A stretch of 64,000 nt of DNA from an uncultured Synergistales bacterium. Lineage in GTDB: Bacteria > Synergistota > Synergistia > Synergistales > Aminobacteriaceae. Made by a program: the position numbers and the translations under genes. This document shows, piece after piece, positions 1 through 7,873 of this stretch (within the stretch, counting starts at the first letter, position 1; every line of letters starts with the position of its first letter). The stretch lies in the NCBI GenBank assembly GCA_905234075.1, contig CAJOGI010000008.1, positions 23,375 to 87,374 of the forward strand, given 5' to 3'. The notes beneath the pieces were generated by a model that was not told where the DNA came from, ran no database searches, and worked only from the letters and a program-made list of their open reading frames with translations.

Positions 1-3
1 TAA

Positions 4-90
4 TTGCTATACCGTGTGGATGCGTGTCATTTGACCAATGTCATTATTACTTCTGCGGATATAAAAATGATAAAAAAAATTTCTGAATAA
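4..90 (+). pseudogene. possible remnant of a PIN-domain toxin C-terminus
   Basis: An open stretch of 28 codons ends at TAA 88-90; an in-frame TAA at 1-3 closes it upstream. The translation contains VDACHL followed by NVIITSADIKMIKKISE, which recalls the PIN-domain end (DA-x-H ... ITSD-x-x-xxKK) with a few residues missing between the two parts. It could equally be chance coding in a short AT-rich stretch. The neighbouring broken RelB/RelE locus makes a decayed toxin plausible. Bases 91-258 hold nothing I recognise apart from the ribosome site of the next gene. Confidence 0.2.
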
Positions 91-258
91 AAATCTGTTG
101 AAACTGATAGAAATGCGTTCTAAAAATTTTTTCAAAGAATCATGTTTTTAATCACGAAGGTAATAACTTGATAATAAAAATTCGCGTTTTATAATTGTCA
201 TTGCTTTTCAGATTTTTAAATACAATTCTTCATAAAATATTATGGGAGTGAATTTTTT

Positions 259-828
259 ATGTGTCGTAAAAAGGGTTTCACGCTTGTTGAATTATTAATT
301 GTCATTGTCGTCATTGGCGTGTTGAGCGCGATGATGATGTTGTCGAGTACGGAGGCGGTCAGCTCCGCGAAGGCCACGAATATTATTAACAATCTTCGCA
401 ACTGGAAGACAGCGGCTCTTGAGTGGTACGCAGATCATACGGATATAGTTAATGATAAAGGAAAAATTAAAACAAGTGATACTGATAACAGTTATAGCGG
501 AAATTTTGCTGCTAATGTTAAGGCTAAAGACATACTGCCGTACTTAGGTGCTGGATTAAAAGAAGATGGAGATAATGTAAAAGATTCTTCAGGAGGCGTA
601 TATCAAACGGACTTCGCAGAAGTAAATAATAAGCATATTTGGTGCATTATTTATACTATGCCCACTGAAGATGAAAGGATTAAAGAAAAATTAGAAGCAC
701 GCGCTGCAAACGTACTTCTTAGAAATAAGGCAGTAAATAATAGCGATAAAGGACGATACACGGCAGCCCAAGCAACTGGTGTTTGGGCAAAAGCTGTTGC
801 TATTGAGGTTATACAATTTGATAACTAA
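259..828 (+). CDS. type IV prepilin-like protein with N-terminal methylation motif
   Basis: A 189-residue protein. The N-terminus is a class III signal: basic MCRKKG, prepilin peptidase cleavage expected after Gly6, then FTLVELLIVIVVIG with the conserved Glu at mature position 5 and a hydrophobic helix to about residue 30. The rest is hydrophilic and Lys/Asn-rich, without recognised domains, as is usual for variable pilin heads. GGGAGTGA lies about 10 bases before the ATG. No other pilus gene (ATPase, platform, peptidase) is in the window, so it is an orphan major or minor pilin or pseudopilin. The GC-rich 5' third contrasts with the AT-rich remainder. The prepilin signal is secure; the exact role is not. 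Confidence 0.85.
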   Translation: MCRKKGFTLVELLIVIVVIGVLSAMMMLSSTEAVSSAKATNIINNLRNWKTAALEWYADHTDIVNDKGKIKTSDTDNSYSGNFAANVKAKDILPYLGAGLKEDGDNVKDSSGGVYQTDFAEVNNKHIWCIIYTMPTEDERIKEKLEARAANVLLRNKAVNNSDKGRYTAAQATGVWAKAVAIEVIQFDN

Positions 829-860
829 CCGCCACGCAACACTACGCACGCTTTGAAAAC

Positions 861-879
861 AAAAACTCCCCAGCCGTAA
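861..879 (+). repeat. 19-base direct repeat, copy 1
   Basis: aaaaactccccagccgtaa is identical to 1395-1413. Each copy forms the left arm of a different hairpin. The two copies flank the RelB/RelE locus in direct orientation. Confidence 0.8.
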
Positions 880-900
880 CGGTCGGGGAGAATTTTTTTT
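866..900 (+). terminator. rho-independent terminator after the prepilin gene
   Basis: CTCCCCAGCCG (866-876) pairs with CGGTCGGGGAG (880-890), with one mismatch and one G-T pair, across a 3-base loop, followed by AATTTTTTTT. It begins inside a 19-base sequence that recurs at 1395-1413. Confidence 0.85.
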
Positions 901-945
901 ACATGATAAAATTTGCCTGACATTTTAGGGAGGGGAGATAGAACA

Positions 946-1151
946 ATGATAATAGAACTTGCACCCGAAATCGAAACGCGGTTACAAACGAGCCGCCGGA
1001 AAAATTTATAAAACAAAAATTAGAAGAGGCCCTCGAAGATTGGGAAGATTATACGGACGCTTTGAAAATCTGTGAGCTCGTTAATGCCGGCAAAATGAAA
1101 ACACATTCACTCGAAGAAGTAGAGAGACTGTCAAATGAAATGGACGATTGA
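946..1151 (+). pseudogene. RelB-family antitoxin, internally deleted and frameshifted
   Basis: From ATG 946, after AGGGAGGGGAG, the frame reads MIIELAPEIETRLQTSRRKN and stops at TAA about 1009. The family continues in another frame as KFIKQKLEEALEDWEDY and on to HSLEEVERLSNEMDD, ending at TGA 1149-1151. Intact homologues have a contiguous helix-turn region between these parts, so a handful of residues and the reading frame appear lost around 995-1005. The C-terminal half, the usual toxin-binding part, overlaps the toxin ATG by 17 bases, the normal layout of these pairs. Whether any antitoxin is still made, for instance from an internal start, cannot be told from sequence. A sequencing error alone would not restore the missing residues. 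Confidence 0.7.
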
Positions 1152-1413
1152 ATATACAGATGACGCCCAAAAAACTTTTCTCAAACTTGACAGACTGATA
1201 CGAGAGCAGATCATAAAGTATCTTAAAAATTTGAGTTCGTTACAAAATCCGCGACTGCTAGGTGAAAAGCTCAAAGGCAATCTTTCTGAATTTTGGAAAT
1301 ATAGGGTAGGAGATTATCGCCTAATATGTAATATTCAAGATGAGAAACTGTTAGTCTTAATAGTTAAAATTGGGCACAGAAGTGAAGTATATAAAAAAAC
1401 TCCCCAGCCGTAA
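1135..1413 (+). CDS. RelE/ParE-family mRNA interferase toxin
   Basis: A 92-residue RelE-superfamily toxin. Family members cut mRNA at the ribosomal A site. The signature regions are present: the N-terminal strand WTIEYTDDAQKTFLKLD, the central LKGNLSEFWKYRVGDYRLIC and the C-terminal strand VKIGHRSEVYK with its Arg/Tyr pair. It starts inside the end of the decayed RelB gene and would be translationally coupled to it. The last codons (KTPQP-stop) lie within a 19-base repeat shared with the terminator at 866, and the stop codon sits in the loop of the next hairpin. The toxin looks intact although its antitoxin is broken. Confidence 0.85.
   Translation: MKWTIEYTDDAQKTFLKLDRLIREQIIKYLKNLSSLQNPRLLGEKLKGNLSEFWKYRVGDYRLICNIQDEKLLVLIVKIGHRSEVYKKTPQP
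1395..1413 (+). repeat. 19-base direct repeat, copy 2
   Basis: Identical to 861-879. This copy encodes the last residues and the stop codon of the RelE toxin. Confidence 0.8.
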
Positions 1414-1428
1414 AACTGGGGAAAATTT
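1401..1428 (+). terminator. hairpin after the RelE toxin, weak terminator
   Basis: TCCCCAG (1401-1407) pairs with CTGGGGA (1416-1422) around an 8-base loop holding the toxin stop codon. It is followed only by AAAATTTC, so it is weaker on the plus strand than the terminator at 866. Confidence 0.5.
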
Positions 1429-1440
1429 CAAAATTATTCC

Positions 1441-1557
1441 TTATTCCGAATCTTTAACCGCGACCACCGGCGCGTAAACATCTCCGCTGTTAAGCCACAC
1501 CGAAATTAAAATCTTATGACCCTCAGGCGTTGCCGTTATCTCGCTGCCGTCAGCGAA
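1441..1557 (-). pseudogene. displaced C-terminal 38 codons of the Ig-repeat cysteine protease
   Basis: Read on the minus strand in the frame next to the protease, this stretch encodes FADGSEITATPEGHKIL through YAPVVAVKDSE and a TAA at 1441-1443. It is a natural continuation of the protease tail, which ends DDIVEFR-stop. Removing one T from the run GAATTTCGC at about 1553-1560 joins the two frames as VEFADGSE. It is therefore a one-base insertion, by mutation or assembly error, not a separate gene. Confidence 0.7.
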
Positions 1558-4500
1558 ATTCTACAATGTCATCGTCGTCAGTTTTCTCGCGGTTCTGCGG
1601 AAACGCAAACCACAATAATTTTTTCCCAGCCTCTATCTCCGGCGCAATATCGACCTCAATATCGTACATGTTGCTTTCAGAAACAGTCAGCTCCGGCAAA
1701 ACCGCCGCTATAGTGCAGCCGTCAAGCGCGTCAGCGTCAATAGCCCTTATCGATGAAATTTCACGCTCCGAGCCAAAATTTATAGCAGGAACATTCGCTA
1801 AAATTTCTTCATTTACATCATCAGCTTCAATTTCTTTTTCAGTCGCGCTGATTTCTTCGGGCGTTTCGCTCACGGCCTTCGCCGCTGTGTCGCCCGTCCC
1901 GTCATTCGTAACGTTGAGAGTAATTTTTTTCGTGGCCTTCCCGTCCGCATTGGCCGCAGTAACTTTTATGTTATATTTCCCGGTTTTTGACGGCACTGTC
2001 CCCGAAATTGTCGCGCTGTCCTCGTCGTCCTGAGTTATATAAAGCCCTCCTATGGCGTTCATGCTGAAAGTAATTTGTTTCGAGCCCGTAACGTTCACGG
2101 AGAGGCTCAAAGTTTCGCCGGCTGACTTAGTAATAACTTCAGTCGCTGAAGCAAAATTCGGTTTAGTTCCAGAAGCGGTGAAGCTGACTTTTTTCGATGC
2201 AGTCGTAGTGGTTGCAGTGTTGGACGCGCTCAAATATATCGGCAGTGATTTTATTGACTGCGTGGGCGTGCCGGTAATCATTGCCGTTCCCGTTGAAGGA
2301 TCGGAAGTAAACGCCAGGCCCAAGTCGTCAAGGTCATCAATCCCAAATTTATTTTTATCAGAGTCGCTTATCGTGTATGTTATGTAGATAGGCAATGTTC
2401 CAGTCGCGGAAATTGACGCGCTGTACGCACTGCCGACTTTCGCTTTTGGCAGGGAGGCTTTTAATTTCGGAGCAACGCCCTTGACGGTAAAATTAACTGT
2501 CGTCTCGTCGCTGCCGACGCTGTTTGAGGCCGTTATGCCAAGCTCGTAAGTCCCTGCTTCGGTCGGAGTGCCCGTGATTGTCGCCTGCAGTCCGTTCTTC
2601 GCAAGCGTTACAGTCAAAGTGTCGGGAAGGTTTGAAATATCCCACGTAATAGGCCCCGTCCCTTTAGCAGTAAGTTTCGCAGTATATTTTTTGCCCGTCG
2701 TAGCGTCTGAAAATTTTGCCTTCGTTATTGCAGGCACCTCGTAAACAGTAAAAGGAACTTTCAGCGAAGTTTTACCGCCGTTGTTAGCGGCTTTAATGGT
2801 CATGTTAAAATTCCCGGCCTTCGTCGGAGTTCCAGTAAGAAGCCCGGCACTGCTCAACGTCATTCCTCTTGGAAGCCCTGAGGCCGACCACTCCACCGAA
2901 TCGCTTTCACTTGACAATGAAAATTGATAGTCTTCGTAATCTTCACCTAAGACGGCGATCGGCATATCGGACGGCGAAGCAATAATCGGAGCTATTGCCC
3001 TGATAGTTATCTTAACGTTCTTTGTTACGGTCGTTCTGTTCAGCTGCGTATAAATATTTTCTGCCGTAACCTTCATCGTAAAAGTTCCTGACGATTCCGG
3101 AGTGCCGCTTAATTCGCCCGTTGACGTGTCAAAAGTCAGACCGTCCGGCAGATTTTCTATAGCGAACGTTACGGGCTCGGTGCCGGAGAAAGAAATTCTC
3201 TGCGAGTAAGCCCGGCCGACTGTCCCTTCAGAAAATTTTGAAGTCTTGATTTTTGGCTTCACGGGCCTGGAATTTATGATTATGTTCACTCTTGACGAAA
3301 CGCTGCCGTAAGTCGTCGTTGCCGTGAAAGTTACGGCGTATGTCCCGGTCTTTGACGGCTTGCCTGAAATAACTCCGCTCGATGAATTTAGAGAGAGACC
3401 CTTCGGCAGACTTCCTGATGTAATGCTCCATGTTGCGCTCATGCTCGAAGAAAGCTCAAGAGTTCCACTGAACGTGTAGCCGATGTAGCCTTTTAATTCT
3501 GTCGTCTTGATTGTCGGCATTGCGATAACGTTCATTGTATAGTTTTTTGTGTCTGACTTAGTTTCGCCGTTAATGGTATTCGTAACCGTTATGCTGAAGC
3601 TCACGGAGTTTTGTACAGTCGTCGGAGTGCCGGATATAACGCCCGTCTCTGTATCAAATTCAAGGCCCGCCGGAAGAGTTCCGGTCATTGACCACGTAAT
3701 GGGCCGCGTGCCTTTAGCCGTGAGCTTGTAATAATATTCAGCACCGCGAACGGCATCGGGCGGATAACTGCTCGTAATTTCCGCAGGCACTCCTGCTGCG
3801 CTGTCTTTAAGCGTGAAAGCTTTGATGCAGGAGTTTCGATCTGTCGCGGCTGTCCAGTATGTGCCGGTAGGTGAATAAAAACTTCCCTTCTCTGCCTTAA
3901 AATTCTGCGACATGTTGTCGTTCTTGGCCTCGAAAGGTATTTTATTTCCGCTCATTCTTACGACGACTGAAAAATATTCGCCGTTCGTGAGTGCGACGGG
4001 GCTGTCAAGAGTTACTGTGTGGTAGCCGGCAAAAGGAATTGTCCCGGACTGTGTCGAAACTGCCGAGCCGTTCACGGGGGTTGACGATGGCATTGACGAC
4101 ATGCCCGTATAAATCTTTATTTCATAGTCGATATTATTATCAGGCGTGTAAAAACCGACTTCGGTTAAATATTCGCCGTCGCGTTCGGACTTAAAAACGT
4201 TCGCTGAATAAACGCTGCTGACATTTGAGTAGCTCATCGTGGTCGTCCAGCCGAGAGCGTCATAATAATATGCCTTCATGTCATCGTTAGCTGCCTCGAC
4301 AATGTACGCGGAGCCCTCGTCTAAATACTGCTCGTATGACATCCAGAAGCAGCCGTTGTCCCCAACTGTTGTAGAGCCGTTCCACCACGTGTCGCCCCAT
4401 GAATTTTTTATGAGCCATGCTCCATTAATGCTCGGCTGAGTTTTGAAATTTGCCCTTGAATAATTATCGTCCCAGCCGATTATCTGGATCGCGTGAGTAA

Positions 4501-5257
4501 GGGTTTTGCCCGTTGTAAAGAATGACGTGCTGCCGTCCGAAGCTTTGTAATATTCATATTGATTATTGTTATAGTTCGCGACGACTGCGCCGCTTGCCAT
4601 TATTCTGCTTTTAATTATATTTCTTGCTTCTTCGCTGGCGTTTACGTTGCTTTGAGAGAAAGAAATATAATAAACATCGCGGAGCCTCAAAGCTCTCGTG
4701 TAAGAGCCGGGAGTTGCCGCTGAAGGGGCTGTGCCGAAGGGCACGTCGCGTTCAAGGACAGGGCCGTCGAGTCTTCCGTAAAGAGCCGCAGGATAAAACG
4801 AGTTGCCGCCTTGAGACTTAATAGTATCAAAATTCGAGCTTGAAAAATTTTTGAACGCTTTGGACTTGTCAGAGTTCTTAAAAGTAAACCAGGCCAAGTG
4901 CATTACTGACAGGTCTAACTCCTCGCCGTACTTCATTAAATAATTTGACTCCATTGCTCCGATAGCAGAGAATGCCCAGCACCAGTTATATTGTCCCTGA
5001 TTTTTTACGCTCGTTACGTAGCTTTTCCCGTTTACTTTTCTAAGATCGTAAGCTGAAGGCAGGGGGTCCTCTCCGACTTCGGCCTTTAATAAATTTTTTC
5101 CTGTTTCTGTTTTTTCCTTCGGGGGATTGTCAGCTAAATATGACAGGTCAACGGGGAAGCGGACAACGCCGTTCATCTCAGCGAATGCCGCCGGCGGAAA
5201 AATCAAAGCAGACACTAGCGCGGTCATAATTAAAACGCGCCAGATTTTTTTTAGCAT
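1550..5257 (-). CDS. secreted papain-family (C1A) protease with lectin-like and Ig-like repeat domains
   Basis: 1235 residues as read. A signal peptide of about 26 residues ends PPAAFA. A C1A peptidase domain follows at about 65-330, with oxyanion Gln87, nucleophile Cys93 in QYNWCWAFSA, His255 in LTHAIQIIGWD and Asn285 in LIKNSWGDTWW. Next is a beta-rich lectin-like domain (about 355-485, EVGFYTPDNN to VVVRMSG). Then come at least seven He_PIG-type Ig-like repeats of about 85 residues, each with the pattern P-x-x-W-x-x-x-LP-x-GL-x-x-x-x-x-G-x-x-x-GTP. The tail is acidic and its last 38 codons are shifted out of frame. An upstream AAAGGAG precedes the ATG. It is probably a cell-surface or secreted peptidase feeding peptide fermentation. 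Arrays of this sort are common in Synergistota surface proteins (from memory). Confidence 0.92.
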   Translation of the reverse strand: MLKKIWRVLIMTALVSALIFPPAAFAEMNGVVRFPVDLSYLADNPPKEKTETGKNLLKAEVGEDPLPSAYDLRKVNGKSYVTSVKNQGQYNWCWAFSAIGAMESNYLMKYGEELDLSVMHLAWFTFKNSDKSKAFKNFSSSNFDTIKSQGGNSFYPAALYGRLDGPVLERDVPFGTAPSAATPGSYTRALRLRDVYYISFSQSNVNASEEARNIIKSRIMASGAVVANYNNNQYEYYKASDGSTSFFTTGKTLTHAIQIIGWDDNYSRANFKTQPSINGAWLIKNSWGDTWWNGSTTVGDNGCFWMSYEQYLDEGSAYIVEAANDDMKAYYYDALGWTTTMSYSNVSSVYSANVFKSERDGEYLTEVGFYTPDNNIDYEIKIYTGMSSMPSSTPVNGSAVSTQSGTIPFAGYHTVTLDSPVALTNGEYFSVVVRMSGNKIPFEAKNDNMSQNFKAEKGSFYSPTGTYWTAATDRNSCIKAFTLKDSAAGVPAEITSSYPPDAVRGAEYYYKLTAKGTRPITWSMTGTLPAGLEFDTETGVISGTPTTVQNSVSFSITVTNTINGETKSDTKNYTMNVIAMPTIKTTELKGYIGYTFSGTLELSSSMSATWSITSGSLPKGLSLNSSSGVISGKPSKTGTYAVTFTATTTYGSVSSRVNIIINSRPVKPKIKTSKFSEGTVGRAYSQRISFSGTEPVTFAIENLPDGLTFDTSTGELSGTPESSGTFTMKVTAENIYTQLNRTTVTKNVKITIRAIAPIIASPSDMPIAVLGEDYEDYQFSLSSESDSVEWSASGLPRGMTLSSAGLLTGTPTKAGNFNMTIKAANNGGKTSLKVPFTVYEVPAITKAKFSDATTGKKYTAKLTAKGTGPITWDISNLPDTLTVTLAKNGLQATITGTPTEAGTYELGITASNSVGSDETTVNFTVKGVAPKLKASLPKAKVGSAYSASISATGTLPIYITYTISDSDKNKFGIDDLDDLGLAFTSDPSTGTAMITGTPTQSIKSLPIYLSASNTATTTTASKKVSFTASGTKPNFASATEVITKSAGETLSLSVNVTGSKQITFSMNAIGGLYITQDDEDSATISGTVPSKTGKYNIKVTAANADGKATKKITLNVTNDGTGDTAAKAVSETPEEISATEKEIEADDVNEEILANVPAINFGSEREISSIRAIDADALDGCTIAAVLPELTVSESNMYDIEVDIAPEIEAGKKLLWFAFPQNREKTDDDDIVEFR

Positions 5258-5364
5258 GGTAAAATCTCCTTTCGAGTTTGATTTTTAGCCTTATTAATTA
5301 AATTTCGGTGCATAGTTTCATATATTTTATAATTTTATTATAGTTATTGCGGAGGAAAAAAATT

Positions 5365-5565
5365 TTGAGATTATTTATAACAACTCTTTCATTGCTCTGC
5401 GTGATAGCGTTCGGCTACGCGCTTGCGGGCTACGGAAGTTCATTAATGGGCGGAGCAATTAATACGGACTACGTAATAAAAGGACTTGGAGCCGGAATTA
5501 TCTGCGGCGGCCTTGCTATGATTTTATGGTACAGGCATAGAAAAGATTTTTTTGATGAAGAGTGA
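5365..5565 (+). CDS. small two-helix membrane protein of unknown function
   Basis: 66 residues from TTG 5365, chosen because GGAGG at 5351-5355 sits about 9 bases before it; an in-frame TTG at 5347 lies upstream of that ribosome site. Two hydrophobic helices (about residues 3-23 and 37-55) flank a Gly/Ser-rich loop, and the end is charged (RHRKDFFDEE). It is transcribed divergently from the protease, sharing an 89-base AT-rich gap. I do not recognise the family. Confidence 0.65.
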   Translation: MRLFITTLSLLCVIAFGYALAGYGSSLMGGAINTDYVIKGLGAGIICGGLAMILWYRHRKDFFDEE

Positions 5566-5585
5566 GGGGTAAAATTTGTTTTTGC

Positions 5586-5591
5586 TATAAT
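5586..5591 (+). promoter_or_regulatory. candidate extended -10 element for the ArpU-like gene
   Basis: TTTGCTATAAT contains a consensus -10 with an upstream TG, about 50 bases before the ATG at 5642. No clear -35 hexamer is present. Confidence 0.45.
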
Positions 5592-5641
5592 TTCAAGACT
5601 CGTATAGTTCTAATTTTATGACGTAAGGAAAACGCAGGCTT

Positions 5642-6097
5642 ATGACAGAAAAAGAAATTTGGGGATTTGTTGATGAGTGCCTAGAAAATTATCCGGCAAA
5701 CTTGGCCCGACTCGACACAATGAAAAAGAATTTGCAGATTCTTCGTATGCGTGGCGATGTTCAGGCACAGAACTATGTCAGAATTTATAATAACGACAGC
5801 AGAACGCGCCATTCTGATCCCGTTCCGATATACGTGGAAAGTATCCAGCGTATTGAAAAAGAAATCGAAAGACTGACTCAAATAACAGAACCGATCACGA
5901 GAATGATTGAAGATTTGAGGAGTCCTTATTCTCTTGACTCATCATTAAATTCAGATTTTTTGGAGATTATGGGACTGGGCTATTTCGGCCGAAATAATGT
6001 TGCAAGTATTCTTGACACTACGGGCATGAGCCGTGCCGGATATTTCCGCAAAAAAAAGCAGCTTGCGGGACTTGCCCGAAGCTACTTAGGACTTTAA
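5642..6097 (+). CDS. ArpU/phage-late-regulator-like helix-turn-helix protein
   Basis: 151 residues, no signal peptide or membrane segment. A central coiled-coil-like helix (about 66-100, IQRIEKEIERLTQ) is followed by a C-terminal sigma-region-4-like helix-turn-helix (about 118-148, NVASILDTTGMSRAGYFRKKKQLAG). This architecture resembles the ArpU/RinA-type late regulators of phages and mobile elements. No other phage gene is near, so it may be a domesticated remnant or a host regulator. TAAGGA precedes the ATG. The DNA-binding fold is likely; the family name is tentative. Confidence 0.5.
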   Translation: MTEKEIWGFVDECLENYPANLARLDTMKKNLQILRMRGDVQAQNYVRIYNNDSRTRHSDPVPIYVESIQRIEKEIERLTQITEPITRMIEDLRSPYSLDSSLNSDFLEIMGLGYFGRNNVASILDTTGMSRAGYFRKKKQLAGLARSYLGL

Positions 6098-6126
6098 TAG
6101 GGAGCTAGAAAATTTTTTCGTGAATT

Positions 6127-7566
6127 TTACTTTTCTGCTAATTTCATAATCTCGTCATAAACAAACTGAACTTTTGTTCCGATTACAACCTGAACATTAT
6201 TTTTTGAAGGTTTTACAACTCCAAGAACACCGGCGGAATTAATTTTCGCATCGTCAACTCGTGAGCCGTCGTCAACAGTTGCTCGGATTCTTGTCGCGCA
6301 GTAGCTGAAGTCCTTAATGTTATCGAAGCCGCCAAGTCCTTCAAGAATCATTTTTGCCATGTCCTTGTAATTATTGCTCGTAACTATTACAGCCTTCTTT
6401 GCCTTAGCTTCAGCATCTTCGCGTCCCGGCGTTTTTAAGTCGAAAGTTTTTATAGCCCACGTAAAAACAAAATAATATATCACTGCAAACACAAGCCCGA
6501 TCGGAATTATTAACAGCGGATTGACAGCCATCGGGGCTTTGAAGCTCAAGATATAGTCAACAAGTCCGGCACTGAAATTAAATCCGCAGCGCACAGGAAG
6601 ATATGCGCAGACCGCCGCAGAAATTCCCGTCAAGACCGCGTGAATTAAATATAATCCCGGAGCAAGGAACATGAACGAAAATTCTATAGGCTCTGTTATT
6701 CCCGTGAAGAACGACGCAAGAGCACCGGCTAACAATAAACTCGCGGCCATGTTCTTCCTTTCGGAGTTGGCTGCTTTGTACATCGCGTAAGCTCCAGCGA
6801 CAAGACCGAACATCATAACCGGGAAAAATCCCGTCATATATATTCCCGTGACTCCTAAAGTTCCAGTACCTGCCCAGAAGTTTCCTAAGTCATTAATTCC
6901 TGCCGTATCGAACCAGAAAACCGCATTCAAGGCATGATGAAGTCCGAGAGGTATTAATGCCCTGTTCAACATTCCGTAAATTCCCGCGCCTATAGGGCCA
7001 AGACTTAAAGTATAAATTCCAAAGTTCACGAGTGCGCCGTAAAGCATGGGCCAGACGTAATATAAAATTATGGACACGACTATCGACACTGCGGCGGTAA
7101 CGATCGCGACACACCTCTTGCCGCTGAAAAATGCAAGGCCCTCAGGAAGCTCCGTATGCTTAAATTTATTGAAGCACTCTGCGCCGATTATACCGGCTAA
7201 AATTCCGATGAAAGCATTTTGAATTTTTCCAAACGCCGCCGGAACTTGAGCAGCTTCAACTTTCGTGTACATGGCTATTGCATTCGTAGATAGCAGCGTC
7301 GTAATCATCAGCCAAGAGACTAGGCCGGCAAGAGCCGATGTTCCGTCCTGCTCATCCGCCATTCCGATTGATACGCCGAGCGCAAAAAGCAAAGGAATTT
7401 GATCGATTATTGCTGAAGCCGCCTTAATGCAGAACGCTGCGACTATGCTGTTGCTCCCCCAGCCTACAGGGTCAATCCAGTAGCCTATGCCGTATAAAAT
7501 TCCTGCAACAGGAAGACACGCCACAGGGAGCATCAAAGATCGCCCGATCTTTTGAAGATACTTCAT
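6127..7566 (-). CDS. nagE: PTS N-acetylglucosamine/glucose-type permease EIICB
   Basis: 479 residues collinear with the IIC and IIB parts of E. coli NagE. The membrane IIC domain spans about 1-375, with FSGKRCVAIVTA, NRALIPLGLHHALN and GITEPIEFSFMFLAPGLY. A linker containing LKTPGRED leads to IIB at about 395-479 with phospho-acceptor Cys423 in FSYCATRIRATV. The IIA domain present in E. coli NagE is absent, so a separate IIA with HPr and EI must be elsewhere. AAGGAGG lies 13 bases before the ATG. No nagA/nagB-type catabolic gene is adjacent, so N-acetylglucosamine specificity is inferred from similarity only; glucose or maltose is possible. Confidence 0.85.
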   Translation of the reverse strand: MKYLQKIGRSLMLPVACLPVAGILYGIGYWIDPVGWGSNSIVAAFCIKAASAIIDQIPLLFALGVSIGMADEQDGTSALAGLVSWLMITTLLSTNAIAMYTKVEAAQVPAAFGKIQNAFIGILAGIIGAECFNKFKHTELPEGLAFFSGKRCVAIVTAAVSIVVSIILYYVWPMLYGALVNFGIYTLSLGPIGAGIYGMLNRALIPLGLHHALNAVFWFDTAGINDLGNFWAGTGTLGVTGIYMTGFFPVMMFGLVAGAYAMYKAANSERKNMAASLLLAGALASFFTGITEPIEFSFMFLAPGLYLIHAVLTGISAAVCAYLPVRCGFNFSAGLVDYILSFKAPMAVNPLLIIPIGLVFAVIYYFVFTWAIKTFDLKTPGREDAEAKAKKAVIVTSNNYKDMAKMILEGLGGFDNIKDFSYCATRIRATVDDGSRVDDAKINSAGVLGVVKPSKNNVQVVIGTKVQFVYDEIMKLAEK

Positions 7567-7676
7567 GATAATAAATTTTTTCCTCCTTAAAAATTTTTTT
7601 TCACTCGGATATTATATTACCTCAAAAAATTTGCTCCAGTGAAAAATTAATTTCTAAGTCTAAGTTAATTTCACTT

Positions 7677-7686
7677 GTGTTATAAT
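7677..7686 (+). promoter_or_regulatory. extended -10 promoter for rpmH-rnpA-yidD-yidC-jag
   Basis: TTGTGTTATAAT places a perfect TATAAT at 7681-7686 with an upstream TG, 47 bases before the rpmH ATG. The expected -35 position has no good hexamer. The 166-base gap shared with divergent nagE shows no cluster of DnaA boxes. Confidence 0.6.
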
Positions 7687-7732
7687 TTCTCGCGTTATTT
7701 ATTAATTTTAGAGAGGAGCATCTTCACACAAA

Positions 7733-7873
7733 ATGAAAAAGGGAACTTATCAGCCCCATGTAATACCCAGAAGACGCAAAATAGGATTCTTAGCTCGTTC
7801 GGCCTCGCCATCGGGGCGCACAATTCTTCGCAACAGAAGACGCAAAGGACGCAAGTGTTTGACCCGTGTCTGA
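7733..7873 (+). CDS. rpmH: 50S ribosomal protein L34
   Basis: 46 residues, MKKGTYQPHVIPRRRK then GFLARSASPSGRTILRNRR and RRKGRKCLTRV, the usual L34 length and highly basic composition. AGAGGAG precedes the ATG. Its last codons overlap the rnpA GTG start by 8 bases, and it heads the normal rpmH-rnpA-yidD-yidC-jag order. dnaA, often upstream in other bacteria, is not here; nagE is. Confidence 0.97.
   Translation: MKKGTYQPHVIPRRRKIGFLARSASPSGRTILRNRRRKGRKCLTRV

Noticed and set aside
2400..3800. Regular 250-260 base periodicity that might be read as a repeat array or CRISPR
   Set aside because: The period equals the Ig-like domain length in the protease; units diverge and no short palindromic repeat-spacer pattern exists.
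1550..5257. Long plus-strand open frames opposite the protease, for example 1530-2033 and 2052-2387
   Set aside because: They mirror the repetitive Ser/Thr/Gly-rich coding strand, lack ribosome sites and match no family.
5642..6097. Prophage
   Set aside because: A single regulator-like gene with no integrase, structural or lysis genes nearby.
7567..7732. Possible replication origin next to rpmH
   Set aside because: Only 166 bases, no cluster of TTATCCACA-like boxes, and no dnaA or dnaN nearby.
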